From positions 4,092,001 through 4,156,000 of the forward strand of contig BCIA01000003.1 of assembly GCA_001599815.1 (NCBI GenBank): a DNA stretch of 64,000 nucleotides, written 5' to 3'. This stretch comes from Furcasterigmium furcatum. Its lineage: Eukaryota; Ascomycota; Sordariomycetes; Glomerellales; Plectosphaerellaceae. The notes beneath the pieces were generated by a model. That model did no database searches, had not been told where the DNA came from, and was given only the letters and a program-made list of their open reading frames with translations. The position numbers and the translations under genes were made by a program. The first letter of the stretch is position 1. Each line of letters opens with the position of its first letter. Shown here in pieces: positions 34,609 to 46,658 of the stretch.

Positions 34609-37521
34609 TTACAGGTCGTCAAGATCATCATCCCATCCTAACCTTTCATAAATGGATTTCTTCTTCGTGATGGGCGTTGCTTTGGCGATGGGAGTCGCTG
34701 CGATCTCGTCATCGCAGTCGTCGTCTGGCAAAATCATGGAAGAACTCCTTGCCTTGATTGGCGTTTCGAAGATGCGTCTCATTCCGCTTGGAGAAGGAGA
34801 CCTAAGAGGCCCGGCTCGAGACCGGACCATGCCGCTGAAAGAGGAGACACCCTGGCCCGCAGGCTTCCTCATCATGAGTGGTGACGAAGGGGGCAGTGCA
34901 GGTTCATCGGGGCGCTCAACGCTTTTGTAAGCGGGTGTTTTCGCTGGTGTTTCTTTGACAGCAGACGAGGGCAGAACACTGAGAAAGTTGCGAGTAGCAC
35001 TACGTCGCACAGTTCCTGGAACGATGGACGCACTGGAGGGTGGTATGACAGATGATTCCAATGTGCTCTCGGTGGATTCCGAGGCCAATGCATCGCGGAA
35101 GCGGTTGTTCGCTGGTGTAGCTTTGACTTGGACACCGTGGAATAGAGGGTGCCGCGTTGGCTTCTTGGATTCTGCACTCGGGTTAGAGCACTGCTAGAAC
35201 TTTGAGGGGCAAATCTCGACTTACTCCTGGTATGGGAAAGACCGCCAGATGTTCTTCGTTCTGCGGCTTCCACAATGGACTTGCCCGCCAACTCACGATT
35301 GGGCCTCCGAAGAGCGCTGATAGCGTCTTTCAGTTCAGCGTCAACTTGAGCCTTTTTCTGTGCCCGGTTGTCTTCCTTGGCGTTTAGACTGCTACTTCTC
35401 GAGAGCATCCTGGGACGTTCACCGAGGTCATCCGGCTCTGCCTTGGCCATGTCTCTGAGAACAGACGACTCGCTAGCCTCGCGCTTGAACCCTGGGATAG
35501 CAGCCGAAGTCGCAGAGCGCATGAGCGCAATAGTGCTTCCCGGGCCTCGAGACACGCTTCGACGTGACTGCTCCTTGTATAAAGCTCTTTCGATGGTCTT
35601 GGACCTTGTGGGCGGAGCAGGTCGCTTCGTAGCAGCTCCCGGCTTTGCCGCCTCGTGCTTGCTCGACGATGGCTTGGCTTGTGTTGGCTTTGGGGGGGGC
35701 ATGATCACCGGGCCCCCGAGTTTCCGGTTGATAGAGTCGCACAGCTCAGGAAGACGCTGAGCAAAGAAGGGCATTATGATATCAGTACAGAAATCCCGGA
35801 GCGGATCCGCCGATGCCTTCGGAGCCGCCTGTCCTTGAGCTGGGTGGGTCGCGACTTGCGAGTCCTCGAGCAATCTGAACTCGTCCGAAGCCGTGGACTG
35901 CCAGATGCAGAGTCTGTCAGCATGGATCTCGATGAGAACCGGCAGGTTGTGTTTGTTGCGTTTCTTGGTTGGCTGAGCGCCAGTGGTCTTGGAAGCCTGT
36001 GTATCTTCCCCGAACCCTGGGAGTTGGCTCTCCCCATCATCCTCACGGGCACGTGACGGCTCCAGGGCCAAGATCTCAAGAATGAGAATCATCTGCAACT
36101 GGGTTTCCCGAGTTCGCAACAGATCCACATGAGATTTCATCTGCGCGGGCGATATGCTGACTTCATCGTCAGTGGTTTCGGGCCTGTTCGCCACCCACCA
36201 CCTTCGAACTTGGTTCTCCTCGTGAGGGTAGAGGCCAGTCTTGCTCAGTTTCATCTTCTTTGGCTTTCTCTTTTTTGATTTTGTGCCTTCGTCCGAGGAT
36301 TCAACCAGAGTCTTCAGTGTTGATATGACGCCCGGGATCGTCTCACGATACTTTTTGTCTATCTGGACGGTGGTCATGATAAGACTTTTCAGGAAGTCGA
36401 CGAGATCGTTCATGCTTAAAGTACCCTCGCAGTCCAGGTGGAAGGCCGCTCTAGCTCGGGACAGCGGTCCTTTTGCAAAATAAGCGAGCGAGCCCTAAAA
36501 AAAAGTTAGCACGAGGCCGTTGAAGCTTTCGAGGTTACGTGCCTTTGAGCGATACAGGGCTTCCTGGTACTGGATTCTGATGTTCTCGTAGATATCATCT
36601 GCCGTCGGCTGAGATGGAGGACCCGAAGTCGCTGCTGGTCCGTCTGTGATAGAGCTCTCTCGCGCATCTGTGGCGATGGCACCCATTTCGCTGTCATTTC
36701 GAACCAGCTGTGGCTGGGGTGCCGGCTCTACCGTATGTGAAGTCGGTGGCCGAGAGACATCATCATCGGACCTTTGCCGCTTCTCTACCCGCGTAGCTTC
36801 GTCAAAAGTCGATACCGACTGTGATCTGCCCCTTTTTCGTACCACCGACTGAAGTGCTTCGATCGCCAACCTCTTTTCCTTGTGTTCTTTGTGCAGATGA
36901 GGTGTCGTCAATGGGGCAGGCCGAGGCTGGCTAGGTTTCGATCTGTGTACATCGAGTAGTTGGGTGACGACAACAGTGGCCTTGGTTGCCAGACTCGCGG
37001 CTTCCACCCACGAGCCGACTTTGCACACAGTGAAGAGCTTCAAGTCGTGTCGTTCGATCGCATACAGCGCTCGGGAGGATTCGTTTCGGGCAATTAGGAC
37101 GCTCGGTTTTTCGGCCATGCGATCTTCGAGGTCGAGAATCTTGACATGGGATTCGTAGAGTCTACTCCGAGGAAGCTCGCCATTGGGCGCTGCCAAGTCT
37201 AGAAGAGATAGGGCCAGCTCTTCGCGGGGCAGCAACATGAGGGGTTGTAGCGTGCATGGTTTGGAGAGGACGTTCGGAGGATATTGCTGATGGTGTCAGA
37301 GAGCACACGGCGGGCAAAGCAGCGACGGGCCTACCTACCTTGACCACGATTGAAGCTTTCAGCAGATGCTCCAATGCACTGGAGTCTCTTGCGCCCTTCT
37401 GCCTCATGCCGCTGGAGGACCGTTGTGGGAGCTGGTTGAGAGATCCGTCCGAGCTCGGGGTGAGAACTCCTGGTCGAGGCCGCGACGCGTCCGGCGACGC
37501 GGTCGGCCAAGATGGCAGCAT
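34609..37521 (-). CDS. SLD3: DNA replication initiation regulator SLD3
   Basis: Exons 37521-37339, 37286-36543, 36494-35225 and 35171-34609 join to 2760 nt, 919 residues. The central part has the fungal SLD3 signature around YRSKGSLAYFAKGPLSRARAAF (about 306-327) and the Cdc45-binding domain after it. The C-terminal third is disordered, with many SP/TP sites (RSPSPSG, ETPIKAR, TPAKTPAY) that fit CDK control. It closes with the family ending SIYERLGWDDDLDDL. SLD3 loads Cdc45 and, when phosphorylated by S-CDK, binds Dpb11 to fire origins. The second intron (36495-36542, 48 nt) must use a GC donor: the next GT, at 36538-36537, shifts the frame into an early stop. The start at 37521 is the first ATG of exon 1; exon 1 itself is poorly conserved. 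Confidence 0.87.
36495..36542 (-). other. GC-AG intron in SLD3
   Basis: This 48-nt intron has donor GCACGT (36542 downward), a branch-like GCTAAC, a T-rich tract and acceptor TAG at 36497-36495. It joins TATCGCTCAAAG to GGCTCGCTCGC in phase 0, giving the conserved SLAYFAKGPL. The alternative GT donor 4 nt inside leads to a frameshift. Confidence 0.75.
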
Positions 37522-37938
37522 GAGGAGGGGCTGGCGATTATTTGTATGTATTCATGGCATTTCTGACACGGCCATGTGTTTTGACGGACCGGCGTTGCAT
37601 TTGGAGGGCATTGAAATGTCTGCCAGGCAGTTTGGGTGTGGTGATGTGCGGGTTGGGTGGTGGTCTCGACCAGGTAAATGGGCAAGTGTGGCGTCACGCG
37701 TCGAGCGGGCAAGTGTGACGTTGGAGTGTGGCTCGACGCGTCGCGGCCCCACTCAACGGTTCCAGCCACTCCTCCATGATACCGTGACAACATTCAGAGC
37801 AGACACGCAAAATGATACTTGCAATTTAAAACTATCGTCCTCTACCATGGATTCACCTCACCACCGCCCACGGCCCCTGTTTCTTCTTGGCGTCTAACAA
37901 TGTAATGCGGATTTCCTAAAACCACGGACAGGGTTCAT
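37522..37938. other. SLD3 promoter / peptidase 3' region
   Basis: This 417-base tandem intergenic stretch has no recognised gene. Confidence 0.5.
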
Positions 37939-39907
37939 TTACTCCATGAACCACCCAGGGCATGGCTGGAAGGGAATTGATGCCGCGCAGTCTTGCTCAC
38001 ACACAGTCCCAGTCTTGGGAACCTTTCCGGTGTCGAAATACTCGCGTAGGATTTTCGCCGCTATCAAACCGCGGAGTTAGTATTTACCCTTTGTGGAAGT
38101 GTTAGGAGCTCCTCATCGTGTCTGAGGGGCAGCGACATGTCGCAGAACCCCTGAAACAGCCAGAATAAGTGAAAATCAACTCCGGAATTACGTACTGCAT
38201 TCGCTCTTAGACGCCATCAAAGCACAGTGTCCGATGGATTCCTGGATGACGACCGAGGAGCCGCCATGCTTCTCCGAAAGAGCGTAGGCATTCGCCAGGG
38301 GCGTGGCGTGGTCGAGATGGGTGGACAGGATGAGCATCGGCGCGCTCGGCGTGTCTGCTGTCGGCCCCGACTCGGGCGGCGTGGGGCTGCCGAACGGCCC
38401 TGCGAATGCGTACTTGGGACTCACGCTCCAGCCCGAGCAGGCGAGCGGAATGCGCGACCAGGCCTCGCCGAACGTGGGGGATTGCTCTGTGAGAAAGTCT
38501 GAAACGTTCTTGGCCCAAGCCGTATCACGAGTTCCTGAGCTGTCATTGGAATCGCCACAGAGGACTCCCATGCCTCCGTCATTGGTCCATGGGTGAGGGG
38601 GAGGGGGGGCGCCAGGCTGGAACGCGACGCAAGATTCAGCGAACTCGGGAACGGCGGCGGCCGGGCTGTGATCGAGCAGAAGAGTGTGATTCCCAGCGAT
38701 TGACTCTGCCAGGGCGGCCGCCATGGGCTCGAACAAGATTATGGGGCTGTACAGAGTCTGCCGGATGGTGTCGCGGATGAGGAGAGAGGTCACCAGGCGA
38801 GACCGGCCTTTGTGCAGAGTCGAGATAGGGGACTTCTCGAGGGAGAGGATATAAGCGTCAACCCGGTCGCGGAGATCTGAGGAGCTGTCATCCTGCGTCT
38901 GTCGCAGCGGACAAGCATCACCGGCATCGAAACAGGTCTGGTAGTAGTGGTCGACAGCAGCCTCGGCGTCGTCCAAGTTCTTCATCCAGTTCTGTCTCTT
39001 CGTTAGCCTCTCCCCCCTGAAAATCATCGTGCTAGCTTGGACTTACACCGCTGATGAAGTCGTCAGCATCGGCAACGCCGTCAAGGACAATTCGCTCAAC
39101 TCGGCCAGGGAACATGGACACGAACGTGTTGCCCAGGACTGTTCCGTATGACAACCCGATGTATTGCAGACGCGGTAGCCCGTCAGAGGCCGAGGTGTTC
39201 GTGCTCTTACGCTTCAATGCGTCGTCCTGCTCCACGAATTCCAGCATGTCACGAGCAACCGATGCCGTGGACATGTGGGCAAAGATGCTGTCAGGGCCGG
39301 CCTCAGCGCAGAGTTCCGCGTGGCCCTTGGAGGCCTGGTAGTTGATATTCAACGCCTCGGCAGAGGACATGATGGGAGGTAGACCTTCTTTCCGAAGGGT
39401 GTCGGCGGCACGGTTGAACTCGTTCTCGAAGCAGTCGGCAGTGGGGGTGCTGTAACCGTTGCCACGAGGGTCGAAACCGACAATCTCGTAATGGCGCTCG
39501 CCGTCCAAGATGGCCTGGAGATACGGGCCAGTGACGAGAGCCATCTCCGTCCCTGAGCCGCCCGGGCCTCCGGGGTTGATGAGGACGGGGCCTCCGTAGG
39601 AAGGGTCATCCTTGGCGACAGTTGCCGGGAGAGTGGTGATGGCGATAGCAGCCCAGTTGGATGGCCCTGCACAGCTCGACTGGTTGGAGCGGTTCCAGTC
39701 CAGGGGAACCTTGAGTCGGGCACATTTAAATACGCCGTAGCAGTCGTGATAGCGTAAGTCTCGGGTTGGGGTGATCGACTCCCAGTCAAAGGCCTCCGGG
39801 AGCTGCCTCTGGCCCAGTAGGAGCGGTCCGCCGGGCCCGATGTTGACTCCAAGGGCGGCCTGGAACAGGGTGCTCCCCAATATGGCGTGGGTGGTGGAGG
39901 TTCGCAT
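37939..39907 (-). CDS. Secreted S33-family tripeptidyl aminopeptidase (alpha/beta hydrolase)
   Basis: Exons 39907-39047, 38991-38196 and 38060-37939 join to 1779 nt, 592 residues. The N-terminus (MRTSTTHAILGSTLFQAALG) fits a weak signal peptide. Oxyanion motif NPGGPGGSG is at 111-119, nucleophile S253 in GLSYGT, candidate acid D514 in THLDHATP and catalytic H542 in IGHCAL. Paired cysteines and several N-glycosylation sequons fit an extracellular enzyme. The C-terminal half matches the TAP-like domain of secreted prolyl/tripeptidyl aminopeptidases, which release short peptides from protein N-termini outside the cell. The substrate cannot be told from sequence. The last intron (38061-38195), ten codons after the catalytic His, is one of the paired introner-like sequences. 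The gene is divergent from a Zn2Cys6 factor. Confidence 0.86.
38061..38195 (-). mobile_element. Candidate introner copy B (last intron of the S33 peptidase gene)
   Basis: This is a sense-oriented, phase 1 intron of 135 nt, with donor GTACGT (38195-38190), branch-like ACTAAC near 38076-38081 and acceptor TAG ending at 38061. It aligns end to end without gaps to the polymerase intron at 3654-3788, with about 106 of 135 identities. The GGAGTT/AACTCC inverted repeat lies at 38073-38078 and 38178-38183, again bounding exactly 111 nt; including the adjacent base it becomes CGGAGTT/AACTCCG. The palindrome CGACATGTCG is intact here. The exons on each side are unrelated to those around copy A, so the likeness is confined to the intron. 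Confidence 0.75.
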
Positions 39908-40551
39908 GTTAATGATACGGGCAGAAATGAATTCGAGACACTACTAGCTATACGATGAGGAAAGGGGGTATTCTGGAAAGATGTGCAGTCTCTGGGGATG
40001 ATGTTGAGACCATTGTCGTGAGGATTGTGTGTTTTTATATACAGTTGGCCATGGACGGCCTCCGAGGGAAAGATGGAAGTTGACATTGGATTCCATGATG
40101 GCTGAGCGCTCGTCTGATTCTCGGGCGGGACTTTCAGTTCCCGTGGCATCCATTTCAAATTTCTTCCATCTCCATGGATGATGTTTAAGATGATGACGAG
40201 GAAGCAGCGATCCAAAGTCCCTTGAAGGTCGTTCTTTGCCCGGGGATCTATAAGGCGTTGATTGGTCTGGTCGTCTATTTTCAGCCCCGCACCCACATCG
40301 TCAGCCATTCTGACCCCGGAATCACGAATCAACAGCATTTGACGCCTGCCTGTCTTCAAGTCTCTGCCTAGACAGACAGCCAGCCCTGTAGGGTCTTGGT
40401 AATCGCCGTGCATGGTCTGAGCCCCGTGAGATGACGCTTCGGCGTCGTCTATTCTGCTCTCCCGTCCTTCTCGAAACTCGGCAACGTCCGTCTTGGTGAA
40501 GCTTGACAGCGCCATCAGCTAGTAGCTTCCAACCACCCGGCAGTCGATGAG
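39908..40551. other. Divergent promoter region, S33 peptidase / Zn2Cys6 factor
   Basis: This 644-base shared upstream region lies between the two starts. A minus-strand frame stays open across most of it (to 40515) but has no recognisable domain and runs out of frame into the peptidase gene. It is read here as non-coding. Confidence 0.5.
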
Positions 40552-42184
40552 ATGAAGAACGCAGGAGATACACCGGCGCCCACCGTCAAGGCCAAGAGAC
40601 TGAGCACGCCTCGCATCAAAACGGGCTGCAGTACATGCCGGTACGCTCCGGGACCCTCCTTGAGCTCTTGTTTGATCAAAACTAACCCGATGCGCCAGCA
40701 AACGACGGGTGAAGTGCGACGAGACGAGACCGAGCTGCCTCAAATGCGCTCGCACTGGACGCACGTGTGATGGCTATGCAGTCACAACCAACGTGGCCGC
40801 CATCCCTCAAGCTCTCCTCCAGATCACGTCCTATTCCATCCCTTTCCGGGTCCCCGGAAGCCAGCGGGACCGCCAGCTCCTTCATTACTTCTGCGTCAGG
40901 GGGGTCAAGGACATCTCCGGCTCGTCAAGCAATGACTTTTGGTCCCGCATCGTTCTCCAAGCCAGCCAGGACGACATTGCTGTGCGACATGCCCTCGTAG
41001 CACTAAGCTCGCTACATCTCAACCTGATCGCCGCAGAGCAGCCTGCTGCAATCGACAATCCCCTCCAAGACGCCCTGCTTCAGTATGGCAAGGCCCTCCG
41101 CTCGCTGCAGAGACGTATCGAGCAGGCGAATCGGAAGGAGGCCGAAGCCGTCCAGACGGCTCTGGTTTGCAGCGTCCTATTTTACTGCTTCGAAAGCATC
41201 CTCGGCAACACCAAGACAGCAATGAGCCACTTGGATAAGGGGCTACATTTATTGGCTGCACATCGCAGCGATCACCCTCAACACCAAGACGGCGGGGAGC
41301 GCATGACGGCCGTAACCGCCATGCTGAGTAAACTGGATATGCACGCGACGCTCTACAACGACGCGCGTGCTCCTTTACTCTGCCTGGTCTCGGCAGACGA
41401 AAGGAGAGAAGGCTTTCTCTTCTCTCCGGATTCCACCTTCGCTGACATGAACGAGGCCCAGTCGCACTTGGTCAAGCTGCAGAATTGGCTATTTCAGCTG
41501 CTGCAGGACAGGGCCGATGCTGGCTGGTCAGACGCTGCTGTCGACGACGCCTTCGTGGACGAGAGAGGATTGCTTCTGAGACACTTCGCCGTCTGGGAGC
41601 GGAAACTATGCTTGCTGGTGGAAGAGAAGGCTGCTGCTGAGATGTCGAAGGCGAGCAGCAACGTTTTGCTCTGCGAGCTTCAGACTCTTCTCATTCAGCA
41701 CCAAGTCCTCCAGTTGTTTCTGATATCCCGGCTAACACCTGACGGGGAAGCTTTCGGTGTTGTACCAGACCGTGTTGCGCGCAAGATCCTCGATTTGTCT
41801 GAAAGCACCCTTCAACTCTACAGGGAGAGCGCGGGGACCGCGACATCGGCGCCAGCCAAGTCTCGCCCCAGCAGCTTCTCGTCCGAAATAGGCGTTGTAG
41901 CACCTCTGTTCCTCCTGGCCTTCAAGTGTGCCGACGATACTGTGCGCCAGAAGGCGTCAAGTCTGCTTGCCTCATCCGGTCGGAGGGAGGGTCTCTTCGA
42001 CGCGGTGACGATGACGAAGCTTCTCCAGCGACTCGAAGAGGTCAAGCTGGGGAGGCAAGCCAAGACGGATGTCTTGAAAATGGGAGGTCTTTCTGGCTCG
42101 TCGTTGGAGGACTGGACTGCCGATATCTTTAATGCAGCGCCCGACGGCGTAGACCAAGTCAGCGAGTGTCTCGCCAAGTCATAG
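40552..42184 (+). CDS. Zn2Cys6 fungal transcription factor
   Basis: Exons 40552-40640 and 40699-42184 join to 1575 nt, 524 residues. The binuclear zinc cluster has Cys 26, 29, 36, 43, 46 and 53 in a CX2CX6CX6CX2CX6C layout, with the basic stretch RKRRVK between the second and third Cys. The 58-nt intron splits the cluster after the second Cys, a common place in fungal factors. The rest is a helical fungal-specific regulatory region (ISGSSSNDFWSRIVLQASQ, then DIAVRHALVALSSLH), a layout seen in many Zn2Cys6 regulators of the C6 type. The target is unknown. Its divergent position beside the secreted peptidase makes local control of that gene a reasonable guess. Confidence 0.86.
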
Positions 42185-43107
42185 CTTTCGGCAGCATGAG
42201 CAACATGAAAAGCCTTCCTTGAGAGTTGATCTGACGAGGTGCCTTCTCCCACAATCGATCCCTTTCATGCCGTTGTGAGGCACGCTGCCAACAAGTGACA
42301 TCTTCACAAGACTCGCCAACTTTTCGCAACGACCCATCCTCGGGCCGGCGATAGGGTTACATGAGTGCATCGCCACGACGGCTGAGACGCGGCGGAAGGT
42401 TGTATCTCAGGTTCATATCAGCCCTTGTTCAAGTAGATGTGCGGTTCAGCAAGAATATCTGCATCTGATGCCTTCAGAAGTGTTCCTGGCTCCTCCCCCA
42501 CCACGGGCTACTCACACAATAGCCAACTTTCAAGACACAACTTGTCTGCAAAAGTCCCACGAGAAGCAGAACACCTGGCGGTGAAGGCGTCTTTCGAGAC
42601 ATGAAGTAGATAAGACCGGGATCACGAGGCACATTGTGAGTCCTAGTCTGCCCCGAGGTCCCAAGTTTGGAGGTACTTTCGTAATTAGCGGCGCTGGCTG
42701 CGCAGGCGTCGAAGCGCGCGATTTACGTTTACACTTGTACGGGACTAAGATCGAGCTCGGCAAGTGATGGGGCAGGATGGGACGAAGGCGAGGCGTAGGA
42801 TTCAGATCCGCCGTTGGCTCAATAATCAAGGAAGAAACCAACTACCAGCCTTCATCTACTTGATACCGAGGATGCAAACAGCGGTGCCCTGACCTGTCGC
42901 GACGCTGCACGTCTCGCGTCGTCATCTGGCAGCGCAGGCCACATCTTGTCTGCGGGATCACCGCCCAAGCCATACACATACGTGCTGAAATTCCTTGGCC
43001 AAGTCCTCCGACCCCGCCGAGTGAGGCTGGCCATGCTGCATGCAAGTCATTCTGCCAAACTTTCATGTCTCAGAGGCGCAGTAGTGTTATCGTGAAGGTG
43101 AGGGGCA

Positions 43108-43130
43108 GAGGCCGAGGCCGAGGCCGAGGA
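43108..43130. repeat. Hexanucleotide repeat (GAGGCC), about 3.8 copies
   Basis: Perfect tandem GAGGCC units lie in intergenic DNA. The repeat is short, with no evident function. Confidence 0.8.
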
Positions 43131-45706
43131 GAGTTGGAGACCCCTGTCGTCGCTTTCGGCCTGTTCTGGTTGGCTCGATCCTAGCCTTTTCCTCGAGCCC
43201 CGTACCTTGCAGAAGGGCCCAGGTACAGGCCGCAAGCTTGCGCAAGCCTGGAAACTATCTCAGGTCCGAGCTGGGGAATAGAAGACGAATCGATTGTCGG
43301 AGGTGAAACGAGCCAATAGACGCGGGGTCGAGAGGAGTTCGAATGGGCGGTGAGTGACGGGTGCACACCACCAGCGTTTATTAGTGAACCCTCCGGGCGA
43401 GGCTCGGAGGGTCAGCAGATCCAGACAAATGCAGCTAACTTGAAGTTCCGAGGGGATGCCCCTGATGCTCTGCTGCAAGTCTGCGAAGCGACGGGCACCA
43501 CAGAACGGTGCCTATGTAAGACGGGCCTTGAATGCCCATGGTTACATTCGAGACGGCTCGGCAGGCACCGGAGGGGACGAGGGGACGACGGGAGAGAGAG
43601 AGCGAGAGCGGCTCGGTTCACATGCTCAGCTGAACGGAGCATGTTGGATGGATGGAATGGGAGCTGAGAGCCGATGCCGCCGCTGAGGATCTGCTGCAAG
43701 CACTTTACGGCGCACTTACATGCTCGACACGCTCCCTCCTTCAACGACGCCTGATTCGACCACAGCTGCGTGCCTGCAGCATCTAATTTCCACGACTGCG
43801 ACGATACGCCATGGTCGGTCTAAAAGTGGCAGATACTGATGCAGGAAGGTGCCACCGTCATGTACCTACCTGGCCGAGTTTGGCCTGCAGGTGGCGTAGG
43901 CAGGTGACCGTTGGGTGATGCCTTCCCGATCCGTAAGTACTTACCTGGGCACTCGCGAACAGAGGCAAGGCCCAAAGAAGAAACGCCATCCACGGAACGC
44001 GACACGACTCAGGTAGTGTCTTCATCTTGAGGCTTCATCATGGTCAGTCACCATTGCATTCTTCCCCCGCCCGCCCACCAAACAAACACGAACCTGCGCG
44101 CTTAGCCTGGATGTTTGTGTCGTTGCCGCCCCATTTCTCCCCGCTGCGCCATCGTGTCTCATTCTGCGTGTCTTGGAGAGAGACCTAACCCACGGGGTTC
44201 CCGTCCTTCGTTTTTCTCGCCGGCGACGCAAGGCGGAGGAAAAAAAGCAATTCGTCACCGCTCTCCCTGCGTCAAGATCGGCAAAGCTGCGTGCCGACGT
44301 GTGTCACTGCAAGACACCTCCGCAAAAGCAAAAAACGAGACGCGGGTGGCCCGAATCGTGCGATCCAAACACTTTGCCAACTTCGTCTGCTTCTGTGTAC
44401 CTGCAACACACACCACCAGTCACCTCCCTCAAAGACGAGAAGCGGACCGGCCCTGGTCCGCCGCCACTAGCACCGCCGTCCTCGAGCGCTACACTCCAAT
44501 TGGGAAGCTACCCGAACCCAAGGTGGTTCCGTGGGCCATCGCTGCACCACGTTTCCTTGGCCCTCTGTACCTAACGTCTCGGCTCCGACGCTCTCGAACG
44601 AATTGATGAGGCTGGCAGCTGGCAATAATGCCTGGCAGACAACGGCGGTCAATCCAGCGGGGGCTAGGCTCGGGCATGATGTTCCCTCGCCAATCAATAG
44701 CGTCCACGAACAGCTTGGTTTCAGCGACACAACTCTCCAAGGCGCTCAGCATGTCCCATTGGACTGGACACCGACCACCAGGCTCTTGTACGGTAAGCAG
44801 CCCGGCCACATGGAGCCAGTCAAGACATCCTCCCCTGAGATGGCTAGCGACGGTCATGCTAACCCCGACTCCTCTGGCCCAGCCAGCCCGCGTTGACTCG
44901 TTCACCGCCTGTCTCTGCCCTACCCTCTGAAACCGACATCTGGACGATGTAGTTGTACTTCCCCGTCAATCCGTTGAGCTATTGGAGCCGTTCAGAGGCC
45001 CGGCGTTGGAGCACATAGGCCCGTGCGGCACTCGATGCTGATCAATCCGTCATCTCAACCTCTTGGGATGCCGTGTCACCGCAGAAAATCCCTGGACAAG
45101 GACGCCTGCGATCGACCCAAATCGAAACCAGTCAAGCTGGGCGGCTCGTTACATGACATGAACTGTCAACCTGCGGTGGCTCGTCAGACAGAACTTATCG
45201 TCACACCGACCGGGTACCTTTTGCAATGCTTGATCAGCCCCGCCGAAGGCGTGCGTGGTTGCGTACAGTACATACCAGCCTCGACGACATGGAGGAATGA
45301 ATCTCAGGCCATGGTGAACTGGTCTCACCTGCATCTCCCGTCAAGATGACCCACTGCCACGACATGCTCCCCCACCTCCTCACCTGCCGTGCCGAGGAGC
45401 CAGGGGGGACAGGCAGGTCTCTTCACAGTTCAGCACATCATTCGCCGATCTCTTGCTTGGGACCTCGTGCCTGAACACGCCCAAAGTTGTGCCTGGCTAA
45501 TAATCCCTGGGAGGCCGTGAAAAGAGGCCAAGTGCAGGAACAAGAACACATGGCACCATCCAAGCCATGCACTTTGGTGATGATGGGAAGCCTTGAAGCA
45601 CTGGGCTGGATTCAAGATCCAATGCGCTGCTGATGCGGCCCTCGATGATCTTGCAGTTGGGCACCAGGCGCAGCACATTCAGCCCTGGCCTTATCCGACC
45701 AGAGCC

Positions 45707-45732
45707 TCGTCGTCGTCGTCGTCGTCGTCGTC
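45707..45732. repeat. Trinucleotide microsatellite (TCG), about 8.7 copies
   Basis: Perfect TCG units run for 26 bases in the intergenic region. Such repeats are often length-variable between strains. Confidence 0.9.
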
Positions 45733-46658
45733 CTATGGTCGTCCCAAATGTCGAGACCGAGATCATTATTGTCAGACAATAGTCTCTGCATTCCTGGTCT
45801 TCGGATCGGCATCACAAACAGCACGAGGTTCGTGAGGACTGAGATGACTTACAACAGGCGTGAGCGGCCAAAGACACGCCCCTCCCCCTGTCTTGAACAG
45901 CTCCACACCACCCCGGTCCGTTTCCCCCCTCGTAAAGCCTCCGACGACCGATGCCAGTTAGCAGCCCACCGATCCCTGCCACTGGGCGCGTCCTGTGCCT
46001 TGTGCCTGGCGTTCCAGTTCACCTCCTCCTTCTGGGCGATCCACCGCACCACCACCACATGGACAGCGAATTCCGCCCTCCTCAGCTTCGACCCCTCGAT
46101 TTGCGGCCACCAGCCCATAGCTCTGCAACCTCCATGGCCGCACAGAGGCTGCGACACACCCTCCCGCGCGACATGGTGCAGCAGCTAAACCCTTCCGTCT
46201 CCATACCTGGGTGCGGGATATTCCCATGCACTGATCATTCCGGGCCACCGCGCGCACGGTTGTATGGCCTTGTCCTTGTTCGTGCGTGGAGGAGGTAGTA
46301 TCGTATGTGCCAAGGTCCTGGACTGACGCGGTCAGAGGCTGTTTTGTTCTGCATCCATCACACCTCCCGCCTTTCCTGCTGCGGCACCCGAGTACATACA
46401 CCACTTATAGATATATAGGCCTGCAGCCGCTCCCCCCCTCCCCATGGTCTCTCTCCCGGTTCGGCCTTTGCTGCGTCGCCCAAATCCCCGGCCGGCCCAT
46501 TCTCTGTTGTCAAGACCGACCTGAAGACGGAGAGGTGCAAGGCACTGGTCATCACTCTTTTCTGTAGTTGCCGTGGTCGTATACTGACAGGTATGCGGTG
46601 ACACTTTCTCTTCTCTCTTTCTGTTTCTTTGGGGAGCGTTCTGCCCCCGCCGCCGTCA

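Larger units (their letters stand above)
42185..46658. other. 4.5-kb region without a recognised gene
   Basis: This region lies between the Zn2Cys6 factor and the membrane-protein gene. It contains (GAGGCC) repeats at 43108-43130 and a TCG microsatellite at 45707-45732. Open frames up to about 160 codons occur on both strands but show no domains or consistent frame. The part from about 46300 is CT-rich and may be the leader of the gene at 46659. Confidence 0.5.

Noticed and set aside
39349..40515. A 388-codon minus-strand open frame upstream of and overlapping the peptidase
   Set aside because: It overlaps the peptidase coding region in another frame and shows no domain; the peptidase frame has clear catalytic motifs.
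44115..44606. Plus-strand frame of 163 codons in the 42-46 kb gap
   Set aside because: Composition looks like chance frames in GC-rich DNA, with overlapping open frames in other phases and no motifs.
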